From Candidatus Dojkabacteria bacterium (GTDB lineage Bacteria > Patescibacteriota > Dojkabacteria > J137): a stretch of DNA of 22,203 bases. The stretch spans positions 1 through 22,203 of the forward strand of contig JAGQLJ010000047.1 of assembly GCA_020429495.1 (NCBI GenBank), in the 5' to 3' direction. The translations under genes were made by a program, and so were the position numbers. Under the pieces are notes generated by a model. The model saw only the letters and a list, made by a program, of their open reading frames with translations, made no database searches and had not been told where the DNA came from. Numbering within the stretch: the stretch's first letter is position 1; every line of letters begins with the position of its first letter. Positions 15,001-20,034 of this stretch are shown one piece after another.

Positions 15001-16003
15001 ACTAAAATCTAAATCAGACGCTAGAGCTAAAAAATCTGACGTTACTCAAGGTTTACCTAGAGTTGAGGAACTTCTAGAAGCAAGAACACCAAAAGCATTA
15101 GCTCAACTTGCTGATGTTGATGGAAAGATTTCAATTATTGAAGATAAAAAGAAAATCATTATTAGAATCACTTCAAAGCAAGAGCTAGAAGAATCTTTTG
15201 ATATTGATACAAAAGATGAAGTAGTAGTAAAAGACAAATCCTCAGTAAAATCTGGTGAGACACTAATTGTAAGATCAGATAAATCTGAAATAAGAGCTCC
15301 ATTTACAGGAAAAGTAAAAGTAGCAAAAGATAGTGTAAAAATTACTTCAAAGAAAGATATTGAAATTGAAAAGTCAGCTGATAGCATGGCAAATGTTCTT
15401 GTACACGATGGACAGGAAGTTAATAAAGGTGATCAGTTAACATTTGGATCTGTTGATCCAAAAGAATTAGCTGCTCTTAAACCTATTGAAGTAGCACAAA
15501 GATATATTATTGACGGAGTTCAAAGTGTATATGGAATTCAAGGTCTTGAAGTTGACGATAGACACCTTGAAATTATTGCAAGACAAATGAGTAGATACGT
15601 TCTAATTAACGATAGTGGTGAGAGTGAAACTCATTTACCAGGAGATTATGCAGATGTTCTAACAATTGAAGCAGAAAACGCTGAATTAAAAGAAGCTGGA
15701 AAAGATATTATTAAATATGAAAGAGTTCTATTAGGAGTAACAAACTCAGCAATTAGAACTGAAAGTTTCTTATCTGCAGCGTCATTCGAGCAACAAGTTA
15801 GAGTGCTAACAGATGCGGCATTAATCGGAAAAGTAGACCACTTGAGAGGATTGAAGGAGAATGTTATAATTGGTCGTCCAGTTCCACTAGGAAAAGTATT
15901 ACAGGAACAAGATAGTAACGAAATTGAAGAAACTCAAGAAGAGGTGAATGCAATCAAATCTAATGAGGAAACAGTAAAAGCAAATTTAAATAAAGCATTA
16001 TAA
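12044..16003 (+). CDS. rpoC: RNA polymerase beta' subunit with unusual catalytic loops
   Basis: RpoC carries the Mg-binding catalytic loop of RNA polymerase. The 1319-residue product has the N-terminal zinc site (Cys 58, 60, 73, 76), a Lys/Glu-rich coiled-coil insertion (about 146-236), GGRFATYDLNDLYRRVINRNNR, GKRVDYSGRAVIV, the active-site NADFDGDQ (540-547), a second zinc site (Cys 871, 943, 950, 953) and the C-terminal LPRVEELLEARTPK. Three parts next to the active site are abnormal. The F-loop reads DSGAVPVS (784-791) for DSGARGSA. The bridge helix reads ASKAVRKSFSDVALKTA (832-848) for STHGARKGLADTALKTA. The trigger loop reads TLKSKSDARAKK (986-997) for TMRTFHxGG, so the trigger-loop histidine is a serine. 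The frame is uninterrupted, so these are not frameshift artefacts. There is no ribosome binding site. rpsL follows after 7 bases. Confidence 0.98.
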   Translation: MLKDFNAVKISVASPQDVMNWSHGEVTKAETINYRTFRSEPNGLMAEEIFGPTKDFECYCGKYKKIRYKGIVCDRCGVEVTHKRVRRERMGHIKLAAPVAHVWFSNGIPNRLALILDIPQKKLETVIYYARYVVTGLNEEEQKAALESLKELKTNEIKDLSTELEDKIQEIEDEYKQLAEDAKKENKDKNKQKLQLERNENSRKKEIARLKAAYKQKQDNIDKKFSNLKSLINEIKVGYTLSEEEHSMLEEYDFFFYDAGMGAEAIKELLDVLDIATEVADLEEVMKTTRSQLKKSKVIQRIRILKGLQRSGVNPSWLIMDVLPVIPPDLRPIIQLPGGRFATYDLNDLYRRVINRNNRLRRLINLGAPEIILRNEKRMLQESVDSLLDNNHKPGAPALNTRGMPFKSLSDMLRGKQGRFRQNLLGKRVDYSGRAVIVAGPDLRFDQCGLPKNVALELFKPFVIRELIERGYAANPTRAKMIFESKDPEVWDILEDVIKDRPVLLNRAPSLHRYSILAFYPQLIEGNAIRLHPMVVQGFNADFDGDQMAVHLPLSDEAVQEVKERMFAKDNILALRDATPIVNVSKDMAMGIYFLTLMKGDEKDAKHAFSSGDELITAYKLGIVKFYEPVKLLLNDEIIVTTAGRVIFNNILPEEHEFLNESYGKKGIAKLSSELFRKYGQDIAINVLDSVKDLGFDYATELGFSISMGEFRYGAKELADEKLEEYMKKEKELLDEYYEGMITQKELKRLKLAEWSKSTDEIQEGVWSLAQSKPEAVNLIDLDDSGAVPVSSWVKQISGVRGSVSNMDGDVVSLPLKNNFEKGLNNFEYFVASKAVRKSFSDVALKTAESGYLTRRLVDVSQDIITKIDDCETDEGIWISRNDSTKQMSFENRIKGRYAAEDIKDKKGNVIVKKGEDVTIEAASAIDADDSIEKVYLRSPLKCKVAHGLCAKCYGYDNGTGEKVEIGEAVGIIAAQALGEPTTQLTLKSKSDARAKKSDVTQGLPRVEELLEARTPKALAQLADVDGKISIIEDKKKIIIRITSKQELEESFDIDTKDEVVVKDKSSVKSGETLIVRSDKSEIRAPFTGKVKVAKDSVKITSKKDIEIEKSADSMANVLVHDGQEVNKGDQLTFGSVDPKELAALKPIEVAQRYIIDGVQSVYGIQGLEVDDRHLEIIARQMSRYVLINDSGESETHLPGDYADVLTIEAENAELKEAGKDIIKYERVLLGVTNSAIRTESFLSAASFEQQVRVLTDAALIGKVDHLRGLKENVIIGRPVPLGKVLQEQDSNEIEETQEEVNAIKSNEETVKANLNKAL

Positions 16004-16010
16004 TTAAAAG

Positions 16011-16454
16011 ATGGCAAGAATATCACAACTAACAAGAAAACCAAGACAACCTAAAAAAAGGAGTGTTAGATATAAAGGACTTGTTATTCCACAAAAAACT
16101 AAGTATAAAGCACTTCAGTTTAACTACAATGGAGTAACAAATAAATTTTATAGAAAACCAAACCCTTTTAAGAGAGGTGTCTGTATTGCTGTAAAAACAA
16201 TGACTCCTAGAAAACCTAACTCAGCTCTTCGAAAAATAGCTAGAGTAAGATTATCTAACAAGCAAATTGTAACAGCATATATTCCAGGTGAAGGACATAA
16301 CTTACAAGAACACAGTGTCGTACTTGTAAAAGCAGGAAGAAGACCTGACCTTCCAGGAGTAAGATACCAAGTCGTGCGAGGTGTTTACGATGCATCACCA
16401 GTTGAAGCAAGAAGACAAGCAAGAAGTAAGTACGGAAATAAAAAACCTAAATAA
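16011..16454 (+). CDS. rpsL: ribosomal protein S12, extended form
   Basis: S12 lies at the decoding centre of the 30S subunit and controls accuracy. The product has 147 residues against about 124 usually. The core KRGVCIAV, TPRKPNSALRK (65-75), YIPGEGHNLQEHSVVL (90-105), PDLPGVRYQVVRG and the end RSKYGNKKPK are canonical. The extra length is a basic, aromatic insertion (about 18-52) with VRYKGLVIPQKTKYKAL and NKFYRKPNPF, which replaces the short segment before KRGVC. Two residues classically tied to streptomycin response are changed: E. coli K42 is R67 and K87 is P112; the neighbouring Asp (D88) is kept as D113. The gene follows rpoC by 7 bases and should share its transcript. Confidence 0.97.
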   Translation: MARISQLTRKPRQPKKRSVRYKGLVIPQKTKYKALQFNYNGVTNKFYRKPNPFKRGVCIAVKTMTPRKPNSALRKIARVRLSNKQIVTAYIPGEGHNLQEHSVVLVKAGRRPDLPGVRYQVVRGVYDASPVEARRQARSKYGNKKPK

Positions 16455-16486
16455 GCTACTAGCCACGAGCTAATAGCTTCTAGAAA
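16454..16486. repeat. heptad repeat array and hairpin after rpsL
   Basis: Units AGCTACT, AGCCACG and further copies begin on the last base of the rpsL stop. AGCTACTAGC (16454-16463), loop CACGA, GCTAATAGCT (16469-16478) pair at 9 of 10 positions. No T tract follows; the true terminator lies about 55 bases downstream. Confidence 0.7.
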
Positions 16487-16531
16487 TAAAAGTATCTGTG
16501 AATAATAGTAATTGATACACTAGAGAAATTA

Positions 16532-16559
16532 AAACTCGGTGTAACAACCGAGTTTTTTT
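16532..16559 (+). terminator. intrinsic terminator of the rpoB-rpoC-rpsL unit
   Basis: A perfect 9-bp stem, AAACTCGGT (16532-16540) with ACCGAGTTT (16547-16555), loop GTAACA, runs straight into a T tract (to 16559). It separates rpsL from the two small genes and rpsG, which must therefore have their own promoter. Confidence 0.9.
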
Positions 16560-16561
16560 AT

Positions 16562-16591
16562 TTGAGTAAGATAGTTACTCAAAAAGATAAT
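16562..16591 (+). promoter_or_regulatory. candidate promoter of the small paralogous pair
   Basis: TTGAGT (16562-16567) and GATAAT (16586-16591) are 18 bases apart, directly after the terminator. A 6-bp inverted repeat, GAGTAA (16564-16569) with TTACTC (16575-16580), overlaps the -35 and could be an operator. Transcription would start near 16598, 15 bases before the ATG. Confidence 0.45.
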
Positions 16592-16612
16592 TTATATAAG
16601 TTAATATTGATT

Positions 16613-17026
16613 ATGAACTATCTAAAAAGACTTATGTTAGGAGAGAGTGGTTTGGAATCATTAAACCAAACAGAAGAAGAATCAACGAATGATGATTGGA
16701 TATTCTTAAATCTTGATGAGTTTCAAGGTGATGATGGAGGTCATGGTAAAGGCATTATGTCTGGAGGTAGGCTTCTTGTGCAAATTCATGATGAAGTTTA
16801 TTTTAATGGTAGAAAAATACATATCGATGAAGATGGTAATTTTGAGTTGGGAGAATTAAAAACTGTAGAAATAAGTAGTATGCCACAAGATATCATTAGT
16901 GAAATACTTGCTAGTTCAAGCATGTTAGTTAAGACTTATGAGAATGGTGATCATTTAGCTATAACTCAGGATGGTACATCATACTACAATGGACACTTAG
17001 TTAATAAAGATACTAACGAAAGTTAA
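16613..17026 (+). CDS. hypothetical protein A of a tandem paralogous pair
   Basis: I do not recognise this 137-residue protein. A TTG at 16562 would extend it by 17 residues but overlaps the promoter, so ATG 16613 (MNYLKRLM) is preferred. It is acidic and soluble. After an Asp/Glu-rich N-terminal third comes a Gly-rich turn (GGHGKGIMSGG) and then beta-hairpin-like units: EVYFNGRKIHIDEDGNFELGELK (outline) and DGTSYYNGHLV. The Y-F/Y-N-G pattern appears twice within the protein and twice in the next gene, and LVKT is shared at the equivalent position. The two genes are therefore old tandem duplicates. Together they lie between rpsL and rpsG, which are neighbours in most bacteria. Function unknown. 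Confidence 0.65.
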   Translation: MNYLKRLMLGESGLESLNQTEEESTNDDWIFLNLDEFQGDDGGHGKGIMSGGRLLVQIHDEVYFNGRKIHIDEDGNFELGELKTVEISSMPQDIISEILASSSMLVKTYENGDHLAITQDGTSYYNGHLVNKDTNES

Positions 17027-17044
17027 ATCAATAATAACAGTTTA

Positions 17045-17416
17045 ATGGAGAATTATTTTAGAAACAGAAAAGGGGAAGAGGAAGCGGCAAAGAAATGGAT
17101 CGGAAAGATACTTAGTAAGGAGATTGCAAATCCTAATCCTGAATATGCATTGGATGGTAACAAAGTATTTGTATTTTATAATGGTAAGTTTTATTTTAAT
17201 GCACAGCAGGTAACTTTGAGTGACGATGACGGTATTAGACTAGGACAAGTAAAAGTTATACTTAAGCTAGATGTACCTGCAGCTATGTTATTAGGAATTG
17301 AAGATAAAGAATCATGTACTGATGGCGTTAACATTTTAGTAAAAACAGTAAACGGCACTTTATATTATAACGATGCAAGAATTGCTTATGACAGTGAAGA
17401 AATAGTTGAAGCATAG
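17045..17416 (+). CDS. hypothetical protein B of a tandem paralogous pair
   Basis: This 123-residue protein starts 18 bases after gene A and is its distant paralogue. It opens with a charged helix (NRKGEEEAAKKWIGKIL), then has strands with FYFNAQQVTLSDDDGIRLGQVK (outline; matching the VYFN...DEDG...LGELK block of A) and LVKTVNGTLYYNDARIAYD (matching LVKT...DGTSYYNGHLV). There is one cysteine and no signal peptide or membrane segment. It ends in TAG, one of the few non-TAA stops here. A small beta domain with two hairpin repeats is the best description. It may be co-transcribed with rpsG, whose start lies 66 bases downstream. Confidence 0.65.
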   Translation: MENYFRNRKGEEEAAKKWIGKILSKEIANPNPEYALDGNKVFVFYNGKFYFNAQQVTLSDDDGIRLGQVKVILKLDVPAAMLLGIEDKESCTDGVNILVKTVNGTLYYNDARIAYDSEEIVEA

Positions 17417-17450
17417 TGATTTATATTATCAATAATTTATTTTTTATATA

Positions 17451-17478
17451 AGCTAAAGGCTAATAGCCAATAGCAAAA
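17451..17478. repeat. heptad repeat array before rpsG
   Basis: Four 7-bp units (AGCTAAA, GGCTAAT and two more) end four bases before the rpsG ATG. GGCT (17458-17461) and AGCC (17465-17468) can form a small hairpin. They occupy the place where a ribosome binding site would be expected. Confidence 0.65.
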
Positions 17479-17482
17479 ACAA

Positions 17483-17950
17483 ATGAGAGGAAAACAAGCA
17501 CCAAAAAGAGATATAAAGCCTGACGAAATATATAACAGTCAGCTGGTAACAAAGCTAATCAACTTTGTTATGCAAGATGGTAAAAAATCTGTCGCAAGAA
17601 AAGCAGTCTACTCTGCTATTGATGAACTTGCTACAAAAACAAAAGCAAAGCCACTTGAGGCACTTGAGACTGCGATTGAGAATGTGAAACCAAAGGTAGA
17701 AGTAAGATCTAGAAGAGTTGGTGGTTCAAACTACCAAGTTCCGGTACCTGTTCCAGAAGGAAGACAAACAGCACTTGCATTCAGATGGATTATTGAATCA
17801 GCAAGAAAAAATAGAGGTGGTGGAGGGTTCTACAAATCACTAGCAAGAGAGCTTGCAGATGCATTTAATAAAGAAGGAAATGCTATTAGAAAGAAAGAAG
17901 ATGTTAAGAAAATGGCTGATGCTAACAAAGCATTTGCTCAATTTGCTTAA
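17483..17950 (+). CDS. rpsG: ribosomal protein S7
   Basis: S7 nucleates assembly of the 3' domain of 16S rRNA and contacts mRNA and tRNA at the exit site. The 155-residue product is of normal length. It shows MRGKQAPKRDIKPDEIYNS at the start (outline), FVMQDGKKSVARKAVY (28-43), the beta-hairpin region VEVRSRRVGGSNYQVPVPV (72-90), ALAFRWIIESARK (97-109) and the conserved end KKMADANKAFAQFA. fusA and tuf, which follow rpsG in many bacteria, are absent: the gene is closed by a terminator and followed by a surface protein. No ribosome binding site is present; a heptad array fills the upstream region. Confidence 0.97.
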   Translation: MRGKQAPKRDIKPDEIYNSQLVTKLINFVMQDGKKSVARKAVYSAIDELATKTKAKPLEALETAIENVKPKVEVRSRRVGGSNYQVPVPVPEGRQTALAFRWIIESARKNRGGGGFYKSLARELADAFNKEGNAIRKKEDVKKMADANKAFAQFA

Positions 17951-17973
17951 GATAAATAAATAAAAATCAAATG

Positions 17974-17997
17974 AGAGCAGCATTTAGCTGCTCTTTT
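17974..17997 (+). terminator. intrinsic terminator of rpsG
   Basis: AGAGCAGC (17974-17981), loop ATTTA, GCTGCTCT (17987-17994) form a perfect 8-bp stem followed by TTT. It lies 23 bases after the rpsG stop. Confidence 0.85.
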
Positions 17998-18041
17998 GTT
18001 ATCCACTTGAAGAATTGTTAGATAATATATAAATTATATGG

Positions 18042-19952
18042 ATGGCATATAAAAATATTCAAATAAAAAGAGCATTACTTTTTGTAGCTTTTGTAATCCT
18101 TATGACAATATGGCTATTAATATTAGGGTTCCATAAAGACCCGTATATACAAAGTACATTAGGAGCTCTGAGTGTAGCGAGCTCAGAGAATGAATATTTT
18201 ATTTCTGTGAGTGGAAATGATACAAATACAGGCTCCATAGATTCACCATTCCTTACATTAAGTCATGCACTAGATTATGCTAATCCAGGAGACACAGTTT
18301 GGGTAAGAGGTGGAGACTTTAAAAGTCATTCATATGCTGGGAAGGTAACTATATCTGGTAAAAACGGAACTGAGGCAAATCCAATATTAGTCAAAGCATA
18401 TAATAATGAGGTCCCTATATTTGAGTATATAAAAATTCAGAATAGTTCATGGCTTGAACTAAAAGGATTAACAATAATTGGCGCAAAAACTTTACCACAA
18501 GAGTTCCAGCAGATAGATCATATTTATGCTGATGACGAAAGTGTGGGCATTATTTTGGGACAAGAAAATGCAACTACAAGGCAACAAAAGTGTGCACAAA
18601 AATTTCCAAGTTATTTGGATACTGTAGATTATTGGCTTAACAATTGGAGCGCAGGCATATCTATTCACACATCTCATGACATACTAGTTTCCGATAATGA
18701 TGTTTCATATCATTCTGCAGGAGTGCAAGTTAGAGAGGAGTCAGACTCAGTCATTGTTGTTAATAATGAAATTCATAATAATCTAAATGGTGTATATACA
18801 TGGAAAAATACAGGCGATGTCTATAGTAGTGATGACCTGTTAATTTCAAATAATCATATCTTCTACAACCTTAAATTTGGGATTTTTTTAATGAGATATG
18901 CACAAAATACAAAAGTAGAAGATAATCTTATAGAATATAACGCACTTACTCATATTGGGATAAATAATGGTAGCAACAATAGCTATATTTATAATAATAG
19001 ATTAAAGTTTGGTGGATATTATTCTGAATGTATGGACTATCCAGGAGCATCAGCAATAAGCGTTGCAGATGGGGGAACTGGAAATATAATTGACTCAAAT
19101 ATAATATCAGATCAGATTGATTATAGTGCTAATGATGGGAATGGAATAATTTCAGATTATACAACAGCAGGAATTACAGCAATCAATAATGTTGTTTATG
19201 ACAATATGGGTAGTGGCTTCTCTTCTACTCATTCAGGAAATAATATAATTTTAAACAATACTTTTGCGAACAATGGCTATGGCTCCAGTGCTCCTAGGTA
19301 TGGGATAAGAATGAGTGATACCGAAGATGCTAATAATGTAATTGCAAATAATATTATTTATAAAAATGCTAATGGCGGAATTTTATTAAATAATGGATTG
19401 ATTTCTCAACAGGAATATATTGATTATAATTTATACTACCAACCAAACAAGCCTATTATGCTAGGCAGTAGCGTTGATGCAAATCAACAATATACAGATT
19501 TCTCACAATATAAGAACGGGGTTGCTAAGGATTTGGGTATTGACCAACATTCATTAAGTGCTGACCCAAAATTTGTCAATGAAGTTGCAAAGGACTTTAG
19601 TTTATCTACTAGTTCATCTGCAATAGATGCTGGCACAAACACATATACGTCAATAAATAATAAAAATATTAATAATGTATATGATATTGGAGCAATTGAA
19701 AATTTGAGTACTCCTAATAATAACAATAACAATGGTACTAGCGGCCAAGGTGCTCAATCTGCTATTTGTAAAGGTGATTATAATAATGATGACAAAATAG
19801 ATGAAAATGATTTTGAAACATTTGCAAAAAATTATAAAAAGAATGATTTAGACTGTACTCTAGATTTATCTAATGACGATTGTTATTTGAATATTATTGA
19901 TTTTGTAATATTTGCAGATTCATATAGTAAACAAATTGAATGTAACTTTTGA
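18042..19952 (+). CDS. anchored right-handed beta-helix protein with dockerin-like C-terminus
   Basis: The 636-residue product has a basic start and one hydrophobic helix (11-30), so it is exported and probably membrane-anchored. Residues about 52-100 (YFISVSGNDTNTGS, then PGDTVWVRGGDF) match the opening turn of pectate-lyase-like parallel beta-helices. Residues about 205-480 are Asn/Gly/Ile-rich coils such as VIVVNNEIHNNLNGV and KVEDNLIEYNALTHIGI, typical of PbH1 repeats. An Asn-rich linker (about 556-562) leads to a C-terminal module (576-634). Its first loop, DYNNDDKIDEND, fits a type I dockerin calcium loop; the second, beginning DLSNDDCYLNIID, has one extra residue. Four cysteines frame the module. 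It probably acts on or binds a polysaccharide outside the cell; catalytic residues cannot be assigned. It is the only gene here ending in TGA. Confidence 0.75.
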   Translation: MAYKNIQIKRALLFVAFVILMTIWLLILGFHKDPYIQSTLGALSVASSENEYFISVSGNDTNTGSIDSPFLTLSHALDYANPGDTVWVRGGDFKSHSYAGKVTISGKNGTEANPILVKAYNNEVPIFEYIKIQNSSWLELKGLTIIGAKTLPQEFQQIDHIYADDESVGIILGQENATTRQQKCAQKFPSYLDTVDYWLNNWSAGISIHTSHDILVSDNDVSYHSAGVQVREESDSVIVVNNEIHNNLNGVYTWKNTGDVYSSDDLLISNNHIFYNLKFGIFLMRYAQNTKVEDNLIEYNALTHIGINNGSNNSYIYNNRLKFGGYYSECMDYPGASAISVADGGTGNIIDSNIISDQIDYSANDGNGIISDYTTAGITAINNVVYDNMGSGFSSTHSGNNIILNNTFANNGYGSSAPRYGIRMSDTEDANNVIANNIIYKNANGGILLNNGLISQQEYIDYNLYYQPNKPIMLGSSVDANQQYTDFSQYKNGVAKDLGIDQHSLSADPKFVNEVAKDFSLSTSSSAIDAGTNTYTSINNKNINNVYDIGAIENLSTPNNNNNNGTSGQGAQSAICKGDYNNDDKIDENDFETFAKNYKKNDLDCTLDLSNDDCYLNIIDFVIFADSYSKQIECNF

Positions 19953-19975
19953 TTTCTAGCAACTCCTATAAACCG

Positions 19976-20004
19976 TTTACATTATGAAAACAAATCCCTA
20001 TACT
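19976..20004 (+). promoter_or_regulatory. promoter of the large surface protein gene
   Basis: TTTACA (19976-19981) and TATACT (19999-20004), each five of six to consensus, are exactly 17 bases apart. Transcription would start near 20011, giving a 24-base leader with no ribosome binding site before ATG 20035. Confidence 0.65.
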
Positions 20005-20034
20005 AAAGTTAAGGTACAAATTTAAAACCAAACT

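Noticed and set aside
16454..17478. Repeat arrays as a CRISPR
   Set aside because: The units are 7 bp, degenerate and contiguous, without spacers or cas genes.
19950..20010. TGA recoded as glycine (code 25), extending the beta-helix protein
   Set aside because: rpoB, rpoC and all other core genes encode glycine with GGN only and have no in-frame TGA, and the dockerin-like module ends naturally before the TGA.
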